A DNA stretch of 64,000 nucleotides from assembly GCA_009746045.1 (NCBI GenBank), contig RPFO01000167.1, positions 2,785,148 to 2,849,147 on the forward strand, given 5' to 3'. Source of the DNA: Mesostigma viride. Lineage: Eukaryota > Streptophyta > Mesostigmatophyceae > Mesostigmatales > Mesostigmataceae. A program made the translations under genes and the position numbers. Shown one piece after another: positions 12,101 to 25,800 of this stretch. Within the stretch, counting starts at the first letter, position 1; every line of letters starts with the position of its first letter. The notes beneath the pieces were generated by a model. That model did not search any database. It saw only the letters and a list, made by a program, of their open reading frames with translations, and was not told the DNA's origin.

Positions 12101-12947
12101 TTTGATACAAGTGAGACAACTGTTAAGGCACCCTGCGACACGGTATTAATTATGACTGAAGCACATCAGCGGGCTCTGGGCATTATGATGAGGCAGGACG
12201 GAGGTTGCTGGTGCGTCGCCTTTGATCAGGGCATGCATCATTCATCCATTCCTCAATGGATGTACTGACATATCCATCATTCTGATCAAATCTTCACTAA
12301 CCTGTCAGCAGACCGACTTGAGCATGATGGACTGGGCCCGCAGCCTACAGTATGCCTGCGGCCACGGCGCCGGGCTTGAGCATGATGATGTCGGACAGGC
12401 CGGGCGGCCGGGCAAGCCCGCGTTCAAATTAGCTCAAGGCCGACTTGCAACACAGCTTAGACTGTTTTCTTCAGAGTACCTTTTGCCTTGTCCAGGCTTC
12501 TTCAAGAAAAAGCAACCATTCAGGTTGTGTTCAAAAGCCGGATCTCGACAAGTTGACAACCCGCAGACGCCGGCCGGCAGGTGCACGCGAGGTGCCGCTC
12601 GTCGGTCCGTTTAATTCTGCCAGTCCTAACCTGGAAGAGCTATAGCCTATGTACCCGGGAGCAGCAGGCGAATGTCTAACTAATTTCAAGGCTCGTTATC
12701 TTGTCACATTCGTCGGGCGAAGAGAGACAAAATATCACGATCATCCTTAATTTACCTATCGATACATGACCGATACTGTCGTCTTTTGTGGAATCTTATT
12801 CTATGTATGGAAGCAATTTTGTACGCTGCCTACTCTTCCTAATTATTGACGGCTTAGTGATGCCAGCAGGACTGCTTGTGAAACGAAGCGATCTGTCATT
12901 GGCAGGCATTCGGCATTAACGCAGAGGGCAGGCTGGGTGTACAAACG
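12101..12947. other. probable promoter and 5' flank of UNC93-like gene
   Basis: No gene or repeat is clear apart from a second, weaker GAGACAAC end at 12112-12119. The 3' part lies directly upstream of the UNC93-like start codon and presumably holds its promoter and 5' UTR. No TATA-like box could be assigned with confidence. Confidence 0.35.
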
Positions 12948-15900
12948 ATGTCGTCGGCGAGTCCGAAGCGCGCCGTGTATCAGCTATCTCTTGCTTTCTT
13001 CCTTGTGTTCCTAGCGTTTGGTCCTGTCCAGAACTTGGAGAGCACGCTCAATTCAGTAAGTGACCGATGTTGTTGTGCGCTGTTGCGAAAACTGTTGGCT
13101 GAAATATGCCGACGTGCGAGGTGAATGGAGAATGATCTTAGTCCGTTCCTGTTGTCCGCAGTGAAAATCTTAAATCAGTGGACAGAGAAAATGAAAAAAA
13201 GCTTGTAAGTTAGGGATCTATTCGTTAACAACGGGTGGACAGCATTCAGGCATTCAACGATCTACTTGACGTGAGCTTGCAGGTTTATACTTCACGTATG
13301 AATTGCAGCCTAGAATAAACAGTTTGACAAGCTGTACGACGATTTTGCCACGGGCACGTCTTAAGAAACAACTCAGCCCGCAGCTTATGATTAATGTCGT
13401 TCTGTCACCGCACTGATGTAATTGGCCCGGAGTTCTTTAGCACCTTGATACTACGCACAATCACCCCAATGTGCACGGGAGATCTGTTTGTGGTGGTAAC
13501 AAACACATTTATTGGCATGCCGGTTTTGTTCAGGAACCCGCCCACGCAACTGGTGGGCATTTAGCAGCTGCTGTCCAGAGCTGTACGCCAATTTTGCTCT
13601 TGACTCGTTGAATGACTCTACCAACAATGCTATTGCAGTGAAAGACAGCTTGAAAGGGCCTTTTCTTCACCCAGAAGGCACACTACCTGCTACCTTTTTT
13701 TGTATGCACAGGCCAATGCCCCCACTACAACTCACAACCCTCAACATTCTCCCAATAAGGAAGTAGAACAGTGCCTTATACATGTCCCCTTGACACCGCT
13801 ACATCATTCCCCTTGGCCAACTAACAGTTCAATTTTCCGCCTCTCTGCCTTCGCCCAATTTTCCTTAAGCCTGTCTTGGTCATTTCAATCGGCGTAGCCT
13901 CATCAAATTGTGGCCCCCAAGTCTTTCCGTGTCCCCATCTCCAGCTACGGCACGTGCTGTCGCCCCGCTTCACCGATCTTTGCTGGCTTCTGTTGAAACC
14001 TGAATTTCAGTCGTCCCATTGTACCTGTAACTTCACTCTTTGTGTCTTTGGCCCCACCCACCCTCCTTTGCTAGCTCCTCTCGCCGTGACCATCCTGCTT
14101 AATTTTATTTTTAAAAGCCAAGTAAATTAACTAACTACATAATTGAATTGTGTTTCTTGGAATTATTTTTTTTTTACTTCTCGTAATCATCTCCTGTACC
14201 CCGTAATGTATTTGCTCCCCTTCATCCCACGTGCAATCGCCCCCACTTACCCTCCTTTGCTATATCCACTTGACGTAATCATCCCACTACACCTGCCCCC
14301 CATCCTGTCTTGGTTCCCCTTCACCCAACGTGGGGGTGGCCCGTTCTGTCTTGCCCCATGGATCCTCCCCATGCAGGATGCCGGCCTGGGCGCCACCAGC
14401 CTGGGTGTCCTCTACTTCTCCCTTGCCTTCTTCTCGCTCCTCACCGCACGCCTCGTGTCTCACCTGGGCACTCGAGCCACACTGGTGGGCGGACTGTCCA
14501 CCTACTCTACTTTCGTGGCCGCGCACTGGTGGCCAGGATGGTGAGGATTAACATGATAAATAATAGTATTCGTGTAAGTATTAATAATAGCAACAATCAT
14601 AGCTAACATAATGTACTATTGTCATCAGACCCTACACGTGGTCCATCGATCCCACCTTTGAGACCACACACTGGTGGGCGCAAGGGTAAGAAGCTGTGGC
14701 TGCTGTGGTGTAAAGTTGTGAAGGAACGGGGCGAAGAAGCTATGAAGGGATGCGGCGCTGAAACGTCTGTGGATGATGATGCATTCGCTGTTGCTGGTAT
14801 ATCAAGCTGAGACATCCAGATCTATTTATACATATATATGTGGTGCTCTACCATTGCTAGTACTATATCAATGATACATCCAGCTCTATGTATACATATA
14901 TATAGATTAAAAATATATAATTACTTACATCAGAGTAAAGGCACCCACGTAAAAATAAACAAAGATAAAATATATGTGGTGCTCTACCATTGCTAATACT
15001 ATATCGTGCCATGCATAGCGAGTAGGCCTGCTCGCATGAACTAGTATTGTGAACTAGTATTGTTAGTTAGTGTATTGGCATGGCCATTTGATCGCTGCGC
15101 CAATTTGCACATGGCTCTACGGGTTGTAATTACAGGGTGAGCTGCTCCTAGTTAACCTACTCCTAGTTAGTGGCAAGCGGTTCCTAGCTAACCTACTCAT
15201 AACTAACTCCAAGTTAGTGGCGAGAGGCTCCTAGTTAACCTACTAACTAAATCCTAGTTAATGGTGGGCGGCTTCTCGTTAATCCTTTCTTCGTGCCTGC
15301 AATATAGGCCATGCTATTTGATTCGAATGGCCGATCAACCCCAAATTTCTCAAAGCCCTTTTTTGTTTGCCATCTTGTCAATGTTGCACTCATGATGGCC
15401 AAAATCTCTTTGCTTTGATTTATCATGATTCGCGGCGCCTGCACATCTGTGCCTGCAGTTCCTGCCGTGATCTCATCGGTGCTCCCTAAGCCCCTTTTAT
15501 TTTTATTTTTTTCTGAAGCGAATGTATGTCAGCATCTTGATGCCTGGATAATCCTTGTGCCAGCCCCCCGCGTAATTCTTGCGCTGCCTCCCCGCGTAAT
15601 TCTTGCGCTGCCTCCCCGCATAATTCTTGCACTGCCTCCCCGCAAAATTCTGGTGCCGGCTCCCCCCAGAATTCTTGTGCCGGTTCTCCCCATAACTCTT
15701 GTGCCGGCCCCCCCGCATAATTCTTGCGCTGCCTCCCCTCAGAGTTCTTGCGCTGCCTCGCCCCATAATTCTTGCGCCGGCTCTCCCCATAATTCTTGCG
15801 CCGGTCCCCAACAGGACCACGCTCATCCCGGCATCCGCGCTTCTGGGTTTCGGGGCCTCGCTCGTGTGGGTGGCGCAGGTGAGGGGCGAGGGGGTGGCAC

Positions 15901-16787
15901 CGAAACGGGCTAATTTATATTACTGCTATTCATTTAATTTAAAGTCTGCGTGCTTTCAATGAATTAAGGAGGAGCCAGGTACGGAGTACACTGGTGCTGG
16001 TTGGTAAGGCGACCCCTGCGCTGGCTGGATTCGGCGTTCTAGTGGGGGTGGGGCGCCGAGGTGTTGATGTGAGAGGCATGAGGCGTGACTCACGCTAGCC
16101 TTAGGGACCGTTCCGAGTCGTGGGTGCGCAGATTGAAAAGGTTATAGTAGTAGAAGAATCTCCGGCTCGTGATCTCCATGGAGTGATTGCAAGGGCACCA
16201 AGCCACGGTGAGGGGCCGGGGGGTGGCGCAGGGAGAGCCAGGGAGGGTGGTGAGGGGCCAGGTGGAACAGAGCGAGCGACCAGTGAATGAATTGGAGGGG
16301 GCAGGGGGGCGTGGTGAGGGGCCATGGGCTGTCGGGACGAGGAAAATCTGGGAATGGCGTCACCATGCACATCACGACAACCCCCGTGAGCTGCTGACAA
16401 AGTACCACTTTGCGAGATGAGTGGTGGTTGGCTGGACTCTTAACGTCCTGGTTTGGTGAATAGAACCAGAACCAGCCTTTCTCAATGTGAATGTGTTGTT
16501 TCTGGGAGCGTGAGGCGGACTGTGGACGCGACAAGTGGCAGGGAGGTGAAGGGGAGTAGGACGGGCGGGCAGGCAGGCAGGCAGGCGGTGAGTCAGTTGG
16601 TAAATAGGTTTTGTTTTTCCCCTGCGATACACGCAATGTGCACGACGCCTATCCGCACCGATGCGGAGACTAATGAGGGGACTAATGCGGAGACTGATGA
16701 GGGGACTAATGAGGGGGCGAATTGGAGGCAAATAGAGTGATTTCAAGTTTCTCAACCGTTACTTGTGTCTGCGACAGGCAGGCAGGT

Positions 16788-16878
<91 letters not shown>

Positions 16879-19800
16879 CCTAACAGCCGCAGGCAGGCAA
16901 CTGTTTCTGTGCCACGACCAAGCGCGCTTTGTGAGATGTAAATGGGGGAGATGGAGCGATGGCCTCTTTTTTCTGTTGCAGGGTGTGCCGATGCCATCTG
17001 CATGATCCGCTACCTACATGTGACGATGCATGCAAAACAAAGTCAAAAGGACTTCGATGCTGACCCATGTGGTGTGCATGGTGTACTGCCGCCCTGCCCA
17101 ATGCTGCCCACCTGGCAGGGCACGTACCTGAGCCTGGCAGCACGCATCCACGCGGGGTTGATGGGGGTTCCCCACGCTGACGCGCTGGCGCAGTTCAACG
17201 GCATCTTCTGGGGCATCTTCCAGAGCACGCAGGCAAGTGCTTTAGGGTTAGGCGAGTGCTTCTCCGTGCTTATATGATCTCGTGCTTCTGCGTGCCTCCA
17301 GCTTATATGCTTCCCCAACCTAGCATGCCCGACCATGCTAGAGCATATGAGCACGCAGGCAAGTCCCTCTGCGTGCTTCCAGCTTACATGCCTCCACGAA
17401 CAAGCATGCCTGACAACCATGAGATGTGAGCACGCAGGCAATTTGCTTGGCGTGCTTTTCACAGCGATGCATTCATAGGCTGGAAGATGCGATGGCAACA
17501 AAGAGGCGGATGGCAACAGTGGGTGGGTGGCAACAGGTGGGTGGACGGCAACAAAAGCATGCTAGCAAAATAGATAGTCATCCAACCACTGAAACAATTC
17601 TGGTAAAGATAACGGTTCTTTGTGACTGCTTGATAACAGGTAGCAGGGTGGTTTCAGTAGCAGTGCTCGCGTGCAGGAACTGTTGCATCCTGCATCCGAC
17701 ATTTTCTATGGGGAGTCTGCATTTAGAATATCCTTTTTATTTGTATTTTTGCTGTTCTATCGTTGACGAGGCTGCATTGCTACTTTTGGCCATGCGGTCG
17801 CCTCGGCAGGTGTTCGGCAACGCCATCTCGATGGTGCTTCTGCGAGACAGCGGTGGTGATGGCAAGGGCGCGGTGAGTGTGAATCCAATTCATGTTATAG
17901 TAAGAAAGAACTTTTTGGGCGCCATGGCAGGTGCGACCTATAAGCGGTAGAGCGTGGGCGGCCTGTAACGTGTGCAACCTTTAAACATGAAAACGTGAAA
18001 ACGTGAATGAACATCAAAACAGAGCAGCACACCGCGAGCTGCGGAGGGTCTCACATAGATGATAGAGTGTAGAATATAGAATATAGAATATAGAACATAG
18101 AACATAGAATATAGAATATATATTATAGATTATAGAGCATAGAATATACATCGCACGTGTTTCATGTTTTTAAATGTTTCTTAATGTTTTCCAAACCTTT
18201 TCCAAAAAATTATGTTTCTTTAATTTTAAAAATATGTTTTTTTTCCCCGATTGTTCTCCAAAAAGGCATGGCGTAGCCCCTGTGCGCATTCCTTGCTGTG
18301 GCTGCTGCGCAACGGTTTGCGGGGATCATACAGAGAAAACTGGATGTCCAGTCTTGTCCCTGGAGATGACTCTTATTGACTGTTTAAGGGCAGCCAAACT
18401 TTCTATTTGACTGTACAAGGCAAGCTTCCTGTGTGACGGTACAAGGGCAGGCAGCCAAACGTTCTTACGAGTTGGACTGACTCGCCATCGGGGATTTATT
18501 TTTCGTCAAGGTCGGCGGTGCACAAGGCATGCCTGGGAACACCCTCCGCTGGCGCACCCTGCTTGTTCGCATAGTTGTTGTTAGGGTCGATGCAGGTAAA
18601 GGCTGCTCAGCTATGGCTGCACTAATGAACACGTGACTGTGTGGATGCTTACAGGTTTCAAGTCAACCAACGCTGGACATATCCTGGTGTGCCGTTTCTA
18701 TCAAATGGCATCATTATGTCATTAGTCGTTACTATTGTTGTTGTTACTTCCGTTTCTATCGCATTTTTGGAGACCATACTGTGTGGTCCGGGGGCAATCG
18801 CTCGGAAGCCGGCTGGGTAGGCATGTTTAATCCCACACAAAGTAACATTATTGGTACGCCCAGGGACTTGTGTCGTTGAGCTCGCATATGGCCTGCTCCT
18901 CGACAGCCTTGGTTTTTCCTCCGTTTTCATCTACTCATCTTGGTTGGCATTCATGCGCTGACAATCACTCCCATGGTAGACATTCACCAACCAACAGGCC
19001 TCCACCAACAGGCCTCCACCAACAGGCCTCCACCAACAGGCCTCCACCAACAGGCCCCAACCAACAGGCCCCAACCAACAGGCCTCCACCAACAGGCCCC
19101 AACCAACAGGCCCCAACCAACGGGCCCCAACCAACAGGCCCCAACCAACGGGCCCCAACCAACAGGCCCCAACCAACGGCATCAACAGGCCTCCACCAAC
19201 ACAACTCAACCCGTGTCTGATTTTTGGGTTTTGTCTGCTGGCGTTGAACTAATCGGTCGTCACGAATCCGTCTCACTAATCCGTCTCACTATCCGGGCTT
19301 GTCTGCCTTCCTTTGTTGTCCTGCAGGGCGACGCGCCAGCAGGTACGGGCGTTCTCGACATCGCTTGCTTCCGCTGCTTGCATTTGATGACTGTATTTGA
19401 TGACTCTATTTGATGGCTCTATTTGATGGCTCTATTTGATGGCTGTATTTGATGGCTCTATTTGATGGCTCTATTTGATGGCTCTATTTGATGGCTCTAT
19501 TTGATGGCACTATTTGGTGGCTCTATTTGATGGCTCTATTTGATGGCTCCATTTGATGGCTCTATTTGATGGCTCTATTTGATGGCTCTATTTGATGGCA
19601 CTAGACTATTGTCGCATCGGACTGCGTACTTGGATGATGGTGGCTGCGCCGTTTATAAAGGCCAGGTTTTATTCTGGCTTGTAGATCTCCATATCTGACC
19701 ACAATTGAATAACCCTACACAGAGGATGTGCACCTCCGCGGTGCACATAATCCGATGTGCATAAAGTTAATGCACGTAGAGATGTGCATAAAGTTAATGC

Positions 19801-22800
19801 ACATAGAGATGTGCATGAAGAGGTGTGAAGGTTTATATGCACCCATGAAGTTATGGGAATTAGACTAATATGTTTCTACTATGGTATTATTGTTATGGTA
19901 TGGTATGGTATTGTAATTAGGTTGAATGGTTGGGATGGGCATTCCTTGCTTTGTTCGCACTGGAGCGGCTTTGCAAGTTTACGGGCTGGCTGTCCGTCCC
20001 GAGAGGGCACGGCGGTGATTTCATTTTCTCAATTTTGGTTTCTTTTCTTATTTTCTTCCCCCTTTTTTCTCTTTCCCCCGGGCCTTGGTTGTCCGGTACC
20101 TTTGACTTGTGGTCTCCCCCAGCACCCCCTAGCACACATGCTTGTAGCTGGATGTCATTACAGTGAACACACGGAGCGATGGCATGGGACCCCCTCGACC
20201 AGTTGGTGTGCCAGCAGCAATGTGAATTCATCAAAATTGAGAGCGATGTTAATCAGCCATGTTAACCCAAAGCAGCAATGATACGCTGCCTTCCTCTTCG
20301 CTCTGGAGTCCCAGTAGACCCGTTCTGCATTTACGAAATGCCCTTAACTGTTTCTCTAAGTGGTCCCCCGGTTCACACAAGGGGTCTAGTGACCGTATGT
20401 GCCCTTGTACAAGCTGACCCTATGTGCCCTAGTCGAGATCCCAAATTGCCCTTGTACTAACTCACCTGACCAGATTCGTGTCTCTGTGCCGCGGTGTCAT
20501 GAGGCACACACCCTAATGCCGACATCCCCCCCCCCCCCTCCCCCCAAATGCCCTCACCCATGCCCCGCAGATATCACCAGCATCGACGCAGCCGTGTCTA
20601 CCCTCGACGACCGCAGCGTCACGCAGGGCGGCGATGCCGTACACTCGGGTGGCAGTAGCGGTGGCGGGGTCGGCGGGGACCCCCGCGTCCTCATCAGTGT
20701 GTTCCTCGCATTCTCCCTTGGTGGCGTCGCCGTCGCTTACCTGCTGCCGTCACTCTCAAACACCCCTTCTGACGACCCCGAGGCGAGTCTCACGGGAACA
20801 ACCCTGGCCAAGGGGGTGGCTGACGACGATGGCTGCGAGGAGGAGGCCATTGGGGGGGGGGACCCTGGGGATGACCGTCACGAAGACACCCATAAGACCC
20901 CCCTGCTAAGCAGTGCCGGGGGAGGTGGGAGTAGTGGGGCCGGGCGGACGGATTTGGTGGTGGAAGTACGGGGGGGCAAAGAGGGGGGGGCGGGCGGGGG
21001 GGGGAGCTCTGGGATCCCTGGGGGTGTGGCGCTCCAGCCCACAAGTCATGCTGCGGGGGCGAAGGGGGGATTGGGGAGAGGGGGCGGTAAATGCGGGGTG
21101 CTATCGGCGGCAGTCACGGATTGGCGGTCGTTGGCGCTGCTGGTGCCGATAATGGGGTACAGCGGCGCGCAGGGGGCGTTCATATGGTGAGCGTTCCGGG
21201 AACACTTTCTTTTGCTATGTTTTGTGCGTTTGTAAACTAGAGTTGTAGTATGTGTTTGCATGTTCTTCAGCGGTAATAATGGTTAGGATTGTGGGATCCA
21301 GCGGGTGTGCTGGGGACGTCTCTATGGTGAGTTTCTACACTATAATGACCTATTCCAGCACTACAGCAACCTATTCCAGCACTACAGTAACCTATTACAG
21401 CGCTACAGCAACCTATTCAAGCACTATAGTAACCTATTCCAGCACTATAGTAACCTATTTCAGCACTACAGTAACCTATTTCAGCACTACAGTAACCTAT
21501 TTCAGCACTACAGTAACCTATTCCAGCACTATAGTAACCTATTTCAGCACTGTAGTAACCTATTCCAGCACTATAGTAACCTATTCCAGCACTATAGTAA
21601 CCTATTCCAGCACTGTAGTAACCTATTCCAGCACTATAGTAACCTATTCCAGCACTGCAGTAACCTATTCCAGCACTACAGCAACCTATTACAGCACTAC
21701 AGTAACCTATTACAACACACATCGGATACAAGGGGCGCGCTGGGGCCGTCTCTGCGGTGTGGCATTCCTACGCTTCTACGTTTTCTTGCACCAGTTTAAG
21801 TTTTGCAGGACTTGACGCTGATACGGGGCATCCGAGTCGTCCGGACCTCCGGGTACTGCTTCATCTCAGGGGGGGAGGGCGCATCCATAGGGTGGGGCCA
21901 ACAAGTACGGAAGCCAGCCCCTCTCAATAATACAGCTATGGGGGGTGGGTTCTAGTCATATGGAGAGGATTTCCGTCGGCACGGCATATTTCAAATGCAT
22001 GTATGATTCTGGATTCATATTCCATGCACACTTACTCACATATTCAAAGCACATCACCCCCCCCCCACACACAAACATACAGGGGTGACTTCACGCGCGA
22101 CGTGGTGGCTGCCGAGCTGGGCGTTCCCTGGGTGGGCGGCGTGATGGCCGTGTTTGGCGCCTCGGATGCCGCGGTGGGTGGCCACAATGGTGGTGGTGGT
22201 GGCGGTGGGCCAAAGTTGTGGGTGGCCATAACGATGAGGGGGGGGGGGAGAGAAAGTGGCTCGTGGTTATGACGGTGGTGGTGGTGGTGGCGGGCCAAAG
22301 TGCTGGGTGTCCACGATGGTGGTGGTGGTGGGCCAAATGTGGGGGATGGGGTTGAGAGGACGTGTGTTTGTGGCCATGTTTGCCACCCTGGATGCAAAGA
22401 GAGGTGGGAGGTGGGAGGACGTGTGTTTGTGGCCGTGTTTGCCACCCGTGTTTGCCAGGGTAGGTGGACAGTGGGTGGCGGGCGGTAAGTTGTGAGGAGT
22501 TAAAGTCAGGTAAAATAAAAATAATTTTTTTGTGGGGGGGGGAAAGGCATTCTGCATCAAGTGCCCGTTGGGGGGTAGGGTTAGGCAAGGGGGGGATGGG
22601 GGAGGTAGAGAAGAAGGGTGGGGGGGGGCGGGCAGGAGGAAGATGGCCAGGGGGAAAGGACGGGTGTTCGCTTGCCTTGGATGCTGCAGTTGGCGGGAAT
22701 GGGGGTCAGTTGGGTGATTTTCCATGCTATCTAACACACCCTGCGAAAGTGGTTAGTTTTTAAGCTTCAAGTTTGCTGTTGATGTAGTGCGTTGCTGTTT

Positions 22801-25800
22801 GCCTTTCCTCCTCTCTTGCTGCTTCCCTTTCCTCCCTATCTGCCTGAAATTGATTCTCTTTCCAATCCTGTTTCTGGTCCTCTTCTGAGCCTCTTCTGAT
22901 CCTTTTCTTCCCCTCTTTTCAATCCTTTTCTGATTTTCTTTCTGGTCTCCTTCAGAGCTTCGTTCTGGTCCTCTTCTGATTTTCTTTCTGATCCTTTCCT
23001 TCTTCTCTTTCTGATCCTCATTCTGGTCCTTTTCCTTCTCCCTCCCTCAATATAACAAATCAATAACTTCGTTATAACTCTATCTAATTTTAATTGTAAA
23101 ACTAAAGTATTTTATTTGAAACTACATTGACTGATTAATACTAACAAAACTACTGCTATACAGTGTAGATGTGCTGCAATCCTGGCAACGCCTCATTCAT
23201 GGCCTGCCCATTCTCTCTCCCTCCGTTGGCCCCTTCCCTTGGCAGGCGTCCTTTGCGGTGGGCCAGTTGCGTGGCAAGGGCAACACCAGCCTGGCTGCCT
23301 CCATCATTCTCGCGGCCCTTTCCCAGCTGGCGCTGCTGTGGGTCATCTTCCTCAGGTACTTGTGGTTGATCAATGGTGCATTCAAATAGCTAACACTGAC
23401 CAATAGCCCATCCTCCTCAGGTACACCGCCCAGCGTCATAGTGCTGGTGTTTAATGAGTGTGGGTTCGCAAATAGTGCGGCCTGCACTGATCACGCTGGG
23501 CGGTGTGCTTGTGGCTGATCAATGGTGCGTACAAATAGTCAACATTAAGCAACAGTCCATCCTCCGCTGGTACTTTCTTGTAGCTGATCGACAATATCTG
23601 AGAACTGGTCATTAGTGGATAAAGGAATCTTTCCCAGGCATTACTAGTTCTCGCGGACCAATAATATCTGTGAATGGCCATGTAGGTTTGGTCAATCTTT
23701 GCCTGGTATTTGTGTAGCTGCGCCAGGTATGTGAGCGCTGACCCATGATGGTGTCGCTGATCCATGATGGTGTCGCTGATCCGTGATGGTGTCGCTGATC
23801 CATGATGCCTGCCATTGGTGAGATGAGCCTGCATGAATTCGGTACTGTCACCCTCAACTGTTTGGGTACGGTCTCCCTCTACCTGGTCTGCCTCCAACCT
23901 TAAATCTCAATATTTCAAACCAGACTGCTTATGGCTGGTTGCCTTCAAGGGTGCTCTTTTGGGCGCATGCTCACTACCCTATGTGTACTGCCTACTACTA
24001 CTGCCTACTACTACTGCCTACTACTACTGCCTACTACTACTGCCGACTCCTGCTGCCTGCTACTATTGCCTATTAGTCGCTCTATGCCATCCTTGTCGTA
24101 GTTTATCCAAATTTTCCAAACTGGTTGTCGTGCTTGCTTGGAGTATTACCTTTCGTCGGTAGTGTTTACTTCTGTCTTTTGTCACATTGGTTGCGCCTCC
24201 CAGATTCAATTCTCCCGATGGTTGGTATGGCTGGTTGGGGCGACTCTGCGTGACCCACCCAGAGAATGCAGGTCGGTTCTTTGCGTAGTTGTTTTTACTG
24301 ACTAGTATTTGTGTATTTGTACTAGTATTTATGTACCACTGATTACATCAACTATGTGGGGTTCATTATTGGGTGTCGTGTATGTGACTGGCCCCGTGAT
24401 GGCAGGTCGGCCGGCGCGGCGGGCGCCGGCCACCCCTGGCAGGTGTTCCTGATCGCCGCGCTGTGGGGCTGTGGCGACGCCATCTGGAACACCCAGCTGA
24501 GCTCGCTGCTGGGCGGCATGTTCGTACACTCCACGGTGAGCTTTCCTATTTCGAAAGCACAAACACATTAATGGTAGTATATCGGTAAGTACTTCAGCGG
24601 TAATTAGTTAACTATTTATTACATTTATTGAGCTTCGCTCATTTTATATATCACGCGTGGACGGGCTCAAAGGGGACCGACCTGCCATAGGTAGCGTAAG
24701 ACTAGCGCTTGTCACGAGGGTACTGCACCGGCCGGCCCTTTTTGTGCCGAGGCTGAGTGTGGTTCCGGAGTGCAGGCCTAGGTAGCTTCTAACGTACGTC
24801 ACTAGACCTTGTACCTGCGCCAGCCGCCAGGCGTGGCGCAACTGTGATGGGCAGTCAGTACACCTTGTACCTGCGCCAGCCGGCAGGCCTGCGTGGCGCA
24901 ATGTGAATGATCGTCAGTACTTAGAGTGGCATAGGGGACGTAGGGAGGCCTCTTTTCAGCTTTGCAACTTTATCCCAGCATTTGCTGGCAAGGTCGGCTG
25001 GCCGCTATGGCGGTTGCGCTGAATGTAAGAGGATGCTATCGGCCTCTCCGGGCGTGGAGAGGCCTAGAATAAATTTCTTTATGTTCGCCACCAACCGTTA
25101 CAGGCCACGGTAATGGTTGTTGGGTAGGGGGCTCTACGATTTGAGTAAAAGGGTGTGATTTCCGGCGCTGGGCCCACTGACGATTCCCCTCCACCCCTGG
25201 GTGCGGCAAGCAGCTTCCTGACACTGGGGAAGCTGCGTTTTCAGTCGGACAACGTCAGGGAAGGAGCCATACAGGCCAGGGCCAGCGGCTACGGGGGAAA
25301 GAATCACAGGTGGAGGAGAGTCTGCCTTAAACGTGGAGATGGCTAGCGCGGGGTACCAGGGAAGCCCATAACTGCCAGGAGCCTTGACAGCGGACCCGAT
25401 CTTTCGGCCTGTGGCCAGACGGGAGTTTCGGGGAGGATGCGGGGCTGGAGCGAATCTTGGTGGGAGGAGCGCGCTCTTCATCATTGCCCAGTTTTTCAGC
25501 AAAGAATGTTCGCCTGGCGAGGCTGAAATTCTGGCTGTTTTACCGCCTTTGTTTTTATCCTGTATGATGCATTCTAGGGAAGGCAAGAAAGAGTTCGGTT
25601 CAGCCAGGGGGGCATATCTATGCCATAAAAATTCCTACAGAAACACAAGCCCTGGTCGGGGCTTTGGCTAAGCAGTTTCCAAGCCAAGGCCTTGGTAGGG
25701 TAGAGGGCCTATCGCCACAATGGCTTCAATGCTGGGAGATCCCAGCCTCGGGGGTGGGGCTGGTGATGGGTCTTGGGCTTGTGAGAGACGGTCCTGGGGC

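Noticed and set aside
13051-13600. Copy of UNC93-like exon 1 donor region at 13570 (TGTCCAGAGCTGTACGCCAA)
   Set aside because: Similarity to TGTCCAGAACTTGGAGAGCA is limited to a dozen bases and includes no donor, too weak to count with the other junction duplications.
24204-24271. Possible extra UNC93-like exon (RFNSPDGWYGWLGR...)
   Set aside because: Borders are acceptable, but 68 nt would shift the frame. Joining exon 9 directly to 24406 keeps both phase and the conserved membrane segments.
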